Assembly: GCA_005223045.1 (NCBI GenBank)
Contig: NJBM01000016.1
Coordinates: 1 to 64,000, forward strand
Length of the DNA stretch: 64,000 nt
DNA from: Planctomycetes bacterium B3_Pla
Lineage (GTDB): Bacteria > Planctomycetota > Phycisphaerae > Sedimentisphaerales > Anaerobacaceae
Reading direction: 5' to 3'
Shown here one piece after another: positions 1 through 8,158 of this stretch. The position numbers and the translations under genes are program-made. The notes under the pieces are model-generated. The model did not search any database. It saw nothing but the letters and a program-made list of their open reading frames with translations, and was not told the origin of the DNA. Numbering within the stretch: position 1 is the first letter of the stretch; each line of letters starts with the position of its first letter.

Positions 1-915
1 TCGGAAAAGGTTTATTACTGGCGAGTCGATGAGTTTGACGTTGCGGCGACACATAAAGGCGATATCTGGAGCTTCACGACTCCGGGCGCCGTGGGCAATC
101 CCCAACCGGCCAATGCTGCTGTGGATGTACCGATGATCGCAACGCTTTCATGGACGCCGGCGGATAATGCCGCTTCGAGCGATCTATACTTCGGCACCGA
201 TGCCGATGCTGTGAAAAATGCCACTACGGCCTCGCCTGAGTATGTAGGCAACAAAGCACTCAGCTCTGAGAACCATGATCCCGGCAAACTTGCCCTGGAT
301 GCGACCTACTACTGGCGTGTGGATGCCGTCTACGCGGATAGGACGGTCAAAGGTCTACTCTGGAGCTTCGCGACCGTTGGCTTTATCTCAGTGGATGATT
401 TCGAGCCCTACAATGATATTGACCCCCCTGATCCCAACAGCAACAGGATATTCGAGTCGTGGATCGACGGTTTCGGAACCACGGACAACGGAGCACTGAT
501 CGGCAATGATCTGCCGCCTTATGCTGAGCAGACTATAGTTCACGGCGGCACCCAATCGATGATATATCGCTATGACAACGCCAACAAGACCTCTGAGGCG
601 ACGATGACTTTGGTTTATCCGCGTGACTGGACAGAGGAAGGCGTTACAAAGTTGTCGTTGTGGTTCCGCGGCGATTCGGGCAACTCTGCCGAGAGGATGT
701 TTGTCGCTCTGGGCAACGCAGTAGTCTATCACGATGATCCCGCTGTGACGCAAATAGGCACGTGGACCGAGTGGGTAATCGACCTGACGGCATTCGCAGG
801 CGTGGATCTTACTAATGCCAATTCGATTACCATTGGCATCGGCACCAAGGGCAGCCCGGTTGCCGACGGTGGTATAGGGACGATGTACTTCGACGACATT
901 CGGTTGATTCGTTAA
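1..915 (+). CDS. 3' end of a secreted modular repeat protein
   Basis: The reading frame is open from the first base, so this is the C-terminal part of a longer gene. It begins inside a fibronectin-type repeat with the signature YYWRVDEFD...GDIWSF, continues through a second such repeat (YYWRVDAVY...GLLWSF) and ends in a module of about 150 residues that starts at VDDFEPYND and finishes with MYFDDIRLIR. The same repeats and terminal module occur in the proteins at 6032 and 8159, so these are paralogues. The terminal module has the look of a beta-sandwich carbohydrate-binding domain, but that is inference. A terminator hairpin follows. The N-terminus, and any signal peptide, lie before the window. 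Confidence 0.85.
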   Translation, partial: SEKVYYWRVDEFDVAATHKGDIWSFTTPGAVGNPQPANAAVDVPMIATLSWTPADNAASSDLYFGTDADAVKNATTASPEYVGNKALSSENHDPGKLALDATYYWRVDAVYADRTVKGLLWSFATVGFISVDDFEPYNDIDPPDPNSNRIFESWIDGFGTTDNGALIGNDLPPYAEQTIVHGGTQSMIYRYDNANKTSEATMTLVYPRDWTEEGVTKLSLWFRGDSGNSAERMFVALGNAVVYHDDPAVTQIGTWTEWVIDLTAFAGVDLTNANSITIGIGTKGSPVADGGIGTMYFDDIRLIR

Positions 916-959
916 GCTGTAAACATTTGTGTGGCTGCCAAGATAGATTTGGGTTAATT

Positions 960-994
960 CGGGGCCTGTACTGATTCACTCGGTATAGGCCCCG
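960..994 (+). terminator. Hairpin after the modular repeat gene
   Basis: A 12-bp stem (CGGGGCCTGTAC pairing with GTATAGGCCCCG, one G-U pair) with an 11-nt loop lies 45 bp past the stop codon. There is no strong T-run. A nearly identical hairpin follows the paralogue ending at 10978, so it belongs to the gene family and probably acts as a terminator or 3' stabiliser. Confidence 0.6.
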
Positions 995-1425
995 GTTGCT
1001 TTGCCTTGAGCCATTCTAAAGTGTAATCACGAAAATAAGCCCTTTAAATCACTTATCTACCCCACCACGCCCCTCCTGTCGCGCACAATCGAACGCTACG
1101 AGCCGATCCACAGTTAAGCTGAGTTCTTTCCCCTTCCCGCAAAATGGGCAGAATTAGGGGGTGACGCGCATCTGACACGCGCTGCTCAGAACCAAGGCCG
1201 ATTCATACTATTCTGGTAAAGTGTGCTTTTTCCCCTAATCAGCAGGGAACTTCGTGTATTCTATTGAATTCCGTTGAACCGCGCGTAACGACGGAAATAA
1301 TCCGCGAGGCTTGCCGAGTCGGATTGATTGAATGGTTATATCGTAAATCCGATATCTGCTACGTGGCCAATGCAGAGCCTGGGTTGCTCTTGTCGTAATT
1401 CCATCGTCACTGTACTATGATCCCC
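995..1425. other. Intergenic, no supported gene
   Basis: No convincing gene is seen in this stretch. Positions 1064-1102 resemble 15530-15570 (shared CCACGCCC...CGCGCA-AATCGAACG core), a short dispersed repeat of unknown nature. A 42-codon open run at about 1262-1399 has protein-like composition but no start signal or recognisable family. Confidence 0.4.
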
Positions 1426-1848
1426 CTAATCAGAACTCATGTGCATTAGGCGCTGAACGGCCTCAAGGGCAACTGGGCGAAAGACGGTCGGCAACGCATC
1501 TGCGACCTCAGAAGCCGGAAGCCAATCTCTTTTTCTGTCCGTCTCCCATTGTGCCGCATCTCCAACTACCGTTGCGAGGAAAAATGTAAATTCTATTTTG
1601 GTTTCGCCGTCTGAAGCCTCGACTGTGGGAAGTTTCACTCCAAGATCCACGCAGTAGCCAGCCTCCTCTGCACATTCACGTTTGGCTACCGCCTCCAACG
1701 ACTCGCCTCGCTTCACCGTACCTACTGGAAACACCCACGATCCTTTGTATTTGCGCGATGTTATGAGGAGCACATGTGGCTCATCTCCTTTTACAAAGCG
1801 ATATGCTACAACTCCAGCTTTCTCCCCTAATGTTTCTGCGAACGCCAT
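1426..1848 (-). CDS. Nudix hydrolase
   Basis: This 140-residue protein has a complete Nudix box: G, five residues, E, seven residues, then RECAEEAGY, matching GX5EX7REUXEEXGU. The flanking strands (VVAYRFVKGDEPHVLLITSR before, KIEFTFFLATV after) fit the short single-domain Nudix fold. Nudix enzymes cleave nucleoside diphosphates linked to another moiety, using Mg held by the box glutamates. Short forms that start like this one resemble diphosphoinositol-polyphosphate or diadenosine-polyphosphate hydrolases, but the substrate cannot be read from the sequence. It is likely cytoplasmic. It stands alone, convergent with the gene ending at 915. Confidence 0.88.
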   Translation of the reverse strand: MAFAETLGEKAGVVAYRFVKGDEPHVLLITSRKYKGSWVFPVGTVKRGESLEAVAKRECAEEAGYCVDLGVKLPTVEASDGETKIEFTFFLATVVGDAAQWETDRKRDWLPASEVADALPTVFRPVALEAVQRLMHMSSD

Positions 1849-1935
1849 TTTTGATCCTTATTTGTTGAACTCGCCAACATGTTGTTTTAACAATAGATTG
1901 TACGTTATTGCATACCGACACTAAACCATTTTCTA

Positions 1936-3015
1936 TTACTTCTGTAGAGTATCGAGGTTGTAGTTGTTCTGTTTGGCCCAGTTCACAATAATGTCATTTT
2001 TCTTTATCTTTGTATGTAAGGAGCTTCGACGAGCCGCCGAGCGTATGTCTCCTGCGATGGAGTCGAAGGTTTTGCCTATCTTTATGCCACACATTGCACG
2101 GTTAAACTCGTACATCAAGAAACCCTTCTCCTCTTCCCGGTCTCGTAAATTAATCGCTTTACTAATTTCTCGGTAGGCGCGCTCCCAGTCCTTCTTTGTT
2201 TCATCCTTTCCTCCTTGGTCTTTCAATGCATAGCCAAGTTGCCCATGGTTGCGGTGGAATTGCTCTCTCGCATTATTGTCGATGAGCGCCTCGAAGATCG
2301 GGATGGTTCGCTCCATCAGCGACACATCCTTATTTTTCTTCCAGTCCCAGTTTGCCGTACGAACTTCGCGGGTTTCCTTGAATATCTCAAATCGAGCAGC
2401 TCGCGACGCTACCTTGACGGCTTCCTTAAGCTCCTTAACATTTTTTACTTTCTCACTTTTGTCCAAGTGACGATTAACTAACTTAATGGCTTTCGTATCA
2501 AACACCTCAATCTGGACAACTTTCTTCTTGGCTTCCTCGGCGCTCTTCTTAGCCTCTTCGGCGCTTTTCTTAGCCTCTTCGGCATCCTTTGCAATATTAG
2601 CTAAGGCGCGGTCAACTAAACTGCGTCCTCCGTACCCACCGACAAGGGCCATAGCCAGGAGCTTGACTAAACCCAGAACTGAACCAGAACTCAATAAGGA
2701 TTTTGACGGAGTACCTGCAATCGTGAGCTCGGTGGGCAATATGAGAAAAACCACATAGGCTCCGGCGATGCCATAGCAACAATCTGCCACCCATCCGAGG
2801 TTGATCACATGATTCTTGTCGGGATCACGGTGGGGGACCTCCAGGCCGCTGTCGCGCGCTGTGTAGAGCAACCCTCCGAAGGCGCCGGCTACGGTGATCA
2901 TCATAAAGATGGTGGCACCTTCGGACCACGGAGCGCCGACCCGCACGTAGAATCCGATGAAATAGCCGACTGCAACTGCCGACACGACTAATAGTATTAT
3001 AATAACTGGTCGCAT
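1936..3015 (-). CDS. Membrane protein with coiled coil and C-terminal helical domain
   Basis: I do not recognise the family. Of 359 residues, the first 140 or so hold about four hydrophobic segments (IIILLVVSAVAVGYFIGFYV; a segment around ATIFMMITVAGAFGGLLY; one around GIAGAYVVFLILP; one around LVKLLAMALVGGYGG). A charged coiled coil built on repeats of EEAKKSA follows at about residues 143-168. The soluble C-terminal 190 residues are helical and end in a TPR-like stretch (EREEEKGFLMYEFNRAMCGIKI region). The layout suggests a membrane anchor presenting a cytoplasmic oligomerising domain. An independent transcription unit. Confidence 0.7.
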   Translation of the reverse strand: MRPVIIILLVVSAVAVGYFIGFYVRVGAPWSEGATIFMMITVAGAFGGLLYTARDSGLEVPHRDPDKNHVINLGWVADCCYGIAGAYVVFLILPTELTIAGTPSKSLLSSGSVLGLVKLLAMALVGGYGGRSLVDRALANIAKDAEEAKKSAEEAKKSAEEAKKKVVQIEVFDTKAIKLVNRHLDKSEKVKNVKELKEAVKVASRAARFEIFKETREVRTANWDWKKNKDVSLMERTIPIFEALIDNNAREQFHRNHGQLGYALKDQGGKDETKKDWERAYREISKAINLRDREEEKGFLMYEFNRAMCGIKIGKTFDSIAGDIRSAARRSSLHTKIKKNDIIVNWAKQNNYNLDTLQK

Positions 3016-3254
3016 GGTAGTCTCCTAAGTGCCGTGAGACGCGGTATAACTATGTATATACGGTTTCCGTATAAGACTCCAGACCTCTCTGAGTGTCGGT
3101 ATAACACCCCTTTGTCCGAAGTCCATAAGTAATTCTTTGGAAACGATTTAGGCCAATTCCCCTTCTTGGTGGGGGCCTTATGCGGTTTCCAGATAACATC
3201 TCAAGCCTTCCGTCGTCTTATCCGGGCTTTCCCATATACACTTCACTCGAGCGC

Positions 3255-4583
3255 TCAATTGCCCCGAATTACGACTTCATCCTCGTCAACAGGACCATAG
3301 GTAACGCTGTCCACCACGTCGCCATCAGGATCAATCAGGTCAATGGTATCCCCATCGTTGTTTAGGGACATTGGCTGGCCGTGGCGGGTGATCGTCTTTT
3401 CTGCGCCGGGCTGAATCATACCAAGGCTTGATAGGGACCATGTTTTGCCTGAGAGATCGCGAAGCTTCCAGCCATTGAGGTTGATGGCTTGTTGTGAGAC
3501 ATTTCTGATCGTTGCCGTTTCCTTGTCAATGTCCTTGCCCGGTGGGTTTGGCAGCAACGCTACGATTAGAAGCGTTCCAGTCTGAGTTTCGTCCTCGCAC
3601 CGGAGTCGGACCACAACGGGGAAGTGGTCTGTTACAGCTCTTGGATCGTGGTTATGAGGAATATCGACAAGCTCTACCCTCTCACGCAGTCCGTTCGCAA
3701 TAAGGATGTGGTCGATGGAGGTCAGTTCGCGGTCCGCTTCGATGTGTTCATTGTGGTTTTGATCCCAAAAGGCAGTGTAGCGGCTTGCTTTCGGTACGAG
3801 TTGAGCGGCATTGAACAGATCGTCACCCGGAGTCCCTGTGCCCAATTGCTTTATCATGCTGAGCACATTTGTGACAGGCATACTGTCAATATGATCCCGA
3901 TTGCCCTCTTCGCCGTCGTAGTCATTGAAATCGCCGAGTATAATAAGTAGATAGCCATCGTCAAAAAGCTTCTTTGCCCGCTTGCAGATCAGATCAGCCT
4001 GGGCCTCACGAGGCAGACGTCTATACTCAGCATTTGGAAAGGCGAGAAAGTGCAACCCTATGATTGCGATCTTCGTGTTCCCAATTGTGAACGTTGCATA
4101 CAGATTCTTGGACACTCCCTTCACGACATTCCCACTTTGCCCTTTGCCATCGTCTCGGTCAAAGACAAGAGGATCAATCCGTGTAAGTAGGGCCACGTCC
4201 TGTCCTGTATACGTGTCTTTGCCCTTCTTGAAATACACCTGGTAGCCTCTGCCCGCAAGATAGTCGGCATTGAGCTTGTCTACAGCCTGTTTGTTCTCGA
4301 CCTCAACGAGATTCACAATGTCGGGATTGCCGGCCCTGATGATCTCGGCGATTTCCGCCATGTGTTCAGCGGCTTCGGTTTCTGAGTGCTTCCAGTCAAA
4401 GTTCGGCTGGCCCTCCTCTGGCTCCACGCCATCCCACATGAACTCAGTATTGAGGGTCATTATCGTGAGGGTGGCCTTGTTTGGGCGTCTGTCAGCTCCG
4501 AAAACCGAAGTAACCATGACGAGAAACGCAGCGGCGATGAGTAAACAGACGAGTCTAAATGGATTACGTACAAACGATTTCAT
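3255..4583 (-). CDS. Secreted endonuclease/exonuclease/phosphatase protein with lamin-tail domain
   Basis: An N-terminal signal peptide (hydrophobic run LVCLLIAAAFLVMVTSVFGA) precedes an EEP domain. The metal and catalytic motifs are visible: LNTEFMWDG, NLVEVENK (metal-binding Glu), ILGDFNDY (Asp-x-Asn) and VTDHFPVVV (Asp-His). At about residue 345 the protein passes into a lamin-tail domain (IRNVSQQAINLNGWKLRD ... VDSVTYG), a beta-sandwich common at the C-terminus of exported bacterial nucleases. It is therefore probably an extracellular nuclease or phosphodiesterase. The box at 4747-4762 lies 164 bp upstream and faces this gene. Confidence 0.88.
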   Translation of the reverse strand: MKSFVRNPFRLVCLLIAAAFLVMVTSVFGADRRPNKATLTIMTLNTEFMWDGVEPEEGQPNFDWKHSETEAAEHMAEIAEIIRAGNPDIVNLVEVENKQAVDKLNADYLAGRGYQVYFKKGKDTYTGQDVALLTRIDPLVFDRDDGKGQSGNVVKGVSKNLYATFTIGNTKIAIIGLHFLAFPNAEYRRLPREAQADLICKRAKKLFDDGYLLIILGDFNDYDGEEGNRDHIDSMPVTNVLSMIKQLGTGTPGDDLFNAAQLVPKASRYTAFWDQNHNEHIEADRELTSIDHILIANGLRERVELVDIPHNHDPRAVTDHFPVVVRLRCEDETQTGTLLIVALLPNPPGKDIDKETATIRNVSQQAINLNGWKLRDLSGKTWSLSSLGMIQPGAEKTITRHGQPMSLNNDGDTIDLIDPDGDVVDSVTYGPVDEDEVVIRGN

Positions 4584-4746
4584 TTCATACTCCCTTCACT
4601 AATTCCCCCAGGTTTACATTGATTATGCGACAATAGCCTTCTTCCTATAATTAAAGGCGTTTCTCCTCCGTCAGATGTTGATACTTTTTTTCAAAAAAAT
4701 TCCGCTTCTGACGATTTTCTTTGCAGCCGAAGCCCGTGTACATACA

Positions 4747-4769
4747 TTGTGGAAACTACGTATTTTCGC
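4747..4769 (-). promoter_or_regulatory. Candidate FixJ-type regulator box
   Basis: TTGTGG-AAAC-TACGTA-TTTT on the + strand. Read on the minus strand it contains TACGTAGTTTCC, close to the FixJ consensus. It faces the gene at 3255-4583. Unlike the copies near 17000, no good -10 is found at the expected distance. Confidence 0.5.
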
Positions 4770-4967
4770 TGGGCCGCTTAGGCACTTCAAATCCACTGAG
4801 CGGCCTCCTTGGCGCCTTAACGGGCATGATAGAGGGTAGGTTCGCGTGGGTTGCGATGCCGCGGGGATAAATGTTGAACCTGCTTGAATATTGTCGAGAT
4901 TAAGATGAGATTACGATATTATGAAACTTGAAGCTTGCATTCGAAGGTTGCCGAAAGAGGAACAAAG

Positions 4968-5645
4968 ATGAACTGGGAAAGTATTATAAAAGCACTGGGG
5001 CTTTCAACTGTTTGTATTGCTGCTGTTGCATGGGTAGCAAAAGCGATATTCTCTCAACTCCTTTCGAAAGACCTTGAAAAATTCAAGAGCGAACTCAACA
5101 CAAGCTGCGAGATGCAGATTGAACAGTTTCGATCACATATCCAGCTTGAGGCTCAGAAACGTGTTATCGAGTATTCCTCGCTACATACAAGACGGGGGGA
5201 ACTGATCGCAGACTTGTATTCTCGCCTTAGTGACTTGGATGAATCAATCCAGCATCTGATATTGAAATATCAACTTGGGCAGTATCAGGAAGAGATAACG
5301 AAAGAGATGCCAATGATTCCTACTGAGATTCGAACTGATCTCCGCCCTGACGAGAAGAAGATGTTAGAGAAGTTGACTTCGGCTAATTTGGAGTTCTGGA
5401 ACTTCTACAAGAAGAAGAAGATATACTTCAGCACTCGTGTCTGTGACTTAGTGGATAGATTTAGTGGCCTTGCATTTTTCCTGGAATCAAACTACGAAAA
5501 TGTGACATTCAAAGATGGAGCAGGGAATATACTGGTTAACCCAAAAGTACAAGAGGTCTGGGATAAAGCAAGCAAGACAATCCCTCAGCTTCTATCTCAG
5601 CTTGAAACGGAATTCCGAGATATACTTGGAGTTAAATCCAAATAA
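4968..5645 (+). CDS. Membrane-anchored coiled-coil protein of unknown function
   Basis: I do not recognise this protein. The start at 4968 is chosen because GAGGAA lies six to seven bases upstream; an upstream TTG in frame has no such site. One hydrophobic segment at residues 8-28 (ALGLSTVCIAAVAWVAKAIF) is followed by a long helical region rich in charged and amphipathic residues (QIEQFRSHIQLEAQKRVIEYSS). The pattern, a single N-terminal anchor with a cytoplasmic helical body of about 200 residues, recurs in small proteins encoded near defence and mobile genes, but no function follows from that. A dispersed repeat (4897-4938) lies immediately upstream. Confidence 0.72.
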   Translation: MNWESIIKALGLSTVCIAAVAWVAKAIFSQLLSKDLEKFKSELNTSCEMQIEQFRSHIQLEAQKRVIEYSSLHTRRGELIADLYSRLSDLDESIQHLILKYQLGQYQEEITKEMPMIPTEIRTDLRPDEKKMLEKLTSANLEFWNFYKKKKIYFSTRVCDLVDRFSGLAFFLESNYENVTFKDGAGNILVNPKVQEVWDKASKTIPQLLSQLETEFRDILGVKSK

Positions 5646-5813
5646 GAGGCATTAAGAAAACCACGATGATGCCCTGAATACGCTACCCCTCAAGCCGAGA
5701 GCGTCCATTCTACGAGCGTAAAACACCTCTGAGGGCTGCTCTGGGAGATTGTGTGAGGAGCTTGTAGAATGAAATCATCGCGTCCTGGTATCTCAGTCAT
5801 CCAGAGATTTTTC

Positions 5814-5843
5814 TTGACGGGAATGTGGCCGGTCTGGTATAAG
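5814..5843 (+). promoter_or_regulatory. Sigma-70-type promoter for the 6032 gene
   Basis: TTGACG at 5814-5819 and TATAAG at 5838-5843 are separated by 18 bp. This predicts a leader of about 180 nt before the start at 6032. The rest of 5646-6031 holds no supported gene; a 65-codon frame at 5862 has no ribosome binding site. Confidence 0.5.
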
Positions 5844-6031
5844 TAGGGTGAGATTAAATCAGTGGATTTGAGGTCATCTGGGCAGGATTCTGCTTGTCTT
5901 TCGGACTCTCAAAGGAAGGAGGAAGCGTCAGACCGTATGGAAATATCCTCAGCAGACGCGGGCAAATTGCATTCAAGAGTAGAGACCGGTGTGGTCACTT
6001 TACGTCAACATTATCTTGAAGGAGAACTATT

Positions 6032-8035
6032 ATGTGTCGGAAATTGGTCTATTTGGTAATATTCGTGACCTTTGCTCTGATCGCCGTGCCATCGGTTACT
6101 CATGCACAAGTCGCTAACCTACTGCAAAATCCAAGTTTTGAAGAGGATGAGGTTATCCAAGCCGACCCAGCCTGGGAAAGATGGACTACTTGGGGTTGGG
6201 AAAGTGGTTTGAACAGCACCGTCACCTTCGATGAAACCGAGTCCATTGATGGTACGCGAAGCCTTAGAATTGAACCCACAGGAGGTACTAACTGGTACTT
6301 CATGGTGCTGCAGGACAATATCCCGCTCACGGTTGGCCAACCGTATACTTCCAGCTTCTGGGCCAAAGCGGAAGCGGAACGTCCCCTCACCACAAAGATG
6401 AAAGCCACGGATAACTCTGTTGACTGGGGGCTGACGGACTTTGAGTTGACGACCGAGTGGGCCGAGTATTCAATGACTGCCAACGCCATGAGCGCCTCGG
6501 CAAAGTTTGAGATACACTGTGCTGCCGTTGACGCTCCGTTATGGGTGGATTTTGTCTTTGTCTATGAAGGGGAGTACGTTGCCGGAATTGAACCGGCGGG
6601 AGCAACACCACAAGTAAAGGCTACTGATCCAAATCCAACCGATGGGGCCGTACACGAGGATACATGGGTCAACCTCAGTTGGAGGCCGGGCAACTTTGCG
6701 GTCTCACATGATGTGTACTTAGGCGACAACTTCGACGATGTCAACAACGGTACCGGCGACACCTTCCGGGGCAACCAGACCGCGACATTCTCCGTTGCTG
6801 GCTTTCCGGGATTTGCTTTTCCGGATGGTCTCGTTCCGGGCACAACTTATTACTGGCGAATCGACGAAGTCAACGAAGCCGATCCGAACAGTCCGTGGAA
6901 AGGCGATGTCTGGAGTTTCTCTGTTCCTCCCAAGACAGCCTACGACCCTGATCCGCCTGACGGAGCCGGATTTGTGGATCCGAACGCGACATTCTCCTGG
7001 ACGGGAGGGTACGGCGCCAAATTGCACACTATTTATATTGGTACCAATATCGATGATGTAAACGATGCTGTCGGAGGCGCCCCGCAGGGCACTGCAAACT
7101 TCAGTCCGGGGCCGCTGGAATCGGAGAAGGTTTATTACTGGCGTGTCGATGAGTTCGATGCCTTCGAGACGCACAAAGGCGATATCTGGAGCTTCACGAC
7201 TCCGGGTGCCGTGGGCAATCCGCAACCGGCTAACGGCATCGCCGATGTACCGATGACAGCAGCCCTTAGCTGGACGCCGGCGGACAATGCTGCTTCGAGC
7301 GAACTGTACTTCGGCACGGATGCCGATGCCGTGAAGAATGCCACACCGGCATCACCCGAGTATATAGGTAACAGAGCACTCGGCTCGGAGAGCCATGATC
7401 CCGGCAAACTTGCCTTGGGTGCAACCTACCACTGGCGTGTGGATGCGGTCTATCCGGCCGAAACAGTGAAAGGTCTGCTCTGGAGCTTTTCGACAGCCGA
7501 CTTTATCGGGGTGGACGATTTTGAATCCTACAATGATATCGATCCACCTGATGCCGCGAGCAACAGAATATTCGATATCTGGATAGACGGCTTTGGGACC
7601 ACCACGAACGGCGCCCTGGTTGGCAACGACTTGCCTCCGTATGCAGAGCAGCTTATTGTCCACGGCGGTATCCAGTCGTTGCCATATCGATATGACAACG
7701 CCAACAAGACTTCCGAGGCGACGCTGACGCTGGTTTACCCGCGTGACTGGACAGAGGAAGGCGTTACGAAGTTGTCGTTGTGGTTCCGCGGCGCATCGGG
7801 CAACTCCGCCGAGCGGATGTTTGTCGTTCTTAACGGCGGCGCGCCTGTCTATCACGATGACCCGGCTGTGACACAGACAGGCTCATGGACCGAGTGGGTC
7901 ATCGACCTGGCGGCATTTGGCGCCGACCTTACGAATGTCAATACCATCACCATTGGTTTCGGCACAAAGGGCAGCCCGGCAGCCGACGGTGGCACAGGGA
8001 CAATGTACTTTGACGACATTCGGCTGTACCGATAG
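6032..8035 (+). CDS. Secreted multi-domain carbohydrate-binding-like protein
   Basis: The start is fixed by GAAGGAG eight bases upstream. A signal peptide (LVYLVIFVTFALIAVPSVTHA) leads into a CBM4/9-like domain of about 160 residues opening with NLLQNPSFEED and carrying the jelly-roll pattern of that family (TRSLRIEPTGG, YTSSFWAKAE). Three fibronectin-like repeats follow, each ending YYWR(I/V)DE...W(K)GDVWSF or equivalent. The last 150 residues are the DDFESYND to MYFDDIRLYR module shared with the neighbours. It is probably exported and binds or processes polysaccharide at the cell surface; no catalytic domain is visible. The C-terminal half is nearly identical to the protein ending at 915, pointing to recent duplication or gene conversion. 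Confidence 0.85.
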   Translation: MCRKLVYLVIFVTFALIAVPSVTHAQVANLLQNPSFEEDEVIQADPAWERWTTWGWESGLNSTVTFDETESIDGTRSLRIEPTGGTNWYFMVLQDNIPLTVGQPYTSSFWAKAEAERPLTTKMKATDNSVDWGLTDFELTTEWAEYSMTANAMSASAKFEIHCAAVDAPLWVDFVFVYEGEYVAGIEPAGATPQVKATDPNPTDGAVHEDTWVNLSWRPGNFAVSHDVYLGDNFDDVNNGTGDTFRGNQTATFSVAGFPGFAFPDGLVPGTTYYWRIDEVNEADPNSPWKGDVWSFSVPPKTAYDPDPPDGAGFVDPNATFSWTGGYGAKLHTIYIGTNIDDVNDAVGGAPQGTANFSPGPLESEKVYYWRVDEFDAFETHKGDIWSFTTPGAVGNPQPANGIADVPMTAALSWTPADNAASSELYFGTDADAVKNATPASPEYIGNRALGSESHDPGKLALGATYHWRVDAVYPAETVKGLLWSFSTADFIGVDDFESYNDIDPPDAASNRIFDIWIDGFGTTTNGALVGNDLPPYAEQLIVHGGIQSLPYRYDNANKTSEATLTLVYPRDWTEEGVTKLSLWFRGASGNSAERMFVVLNGGAPVYHDDPAVTQTGSWTEWVIDLAAFGADLTNVNTITIGFGTKGSPAADGGTGTMYFDDIRLYR

Positions 8036-8158
8036 CAGGGAAAAGTTGAAAATCAAGATGTAAGAAGCAGAATTGAAAAGGTCGTTGCCGCGACGCGGCA
8101 ACTCTCCGTAAGGAGTCCCTATGACCACTATTTTGATATTCGATGAAGGAGGATTATT

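Noticed and set aside
1262..1399. A 42-codon open run resembling a protein tail
   Set aside because: There is no start, no upstream frame and no recognisable motif, so it cannot be called a gene or pseudogene.
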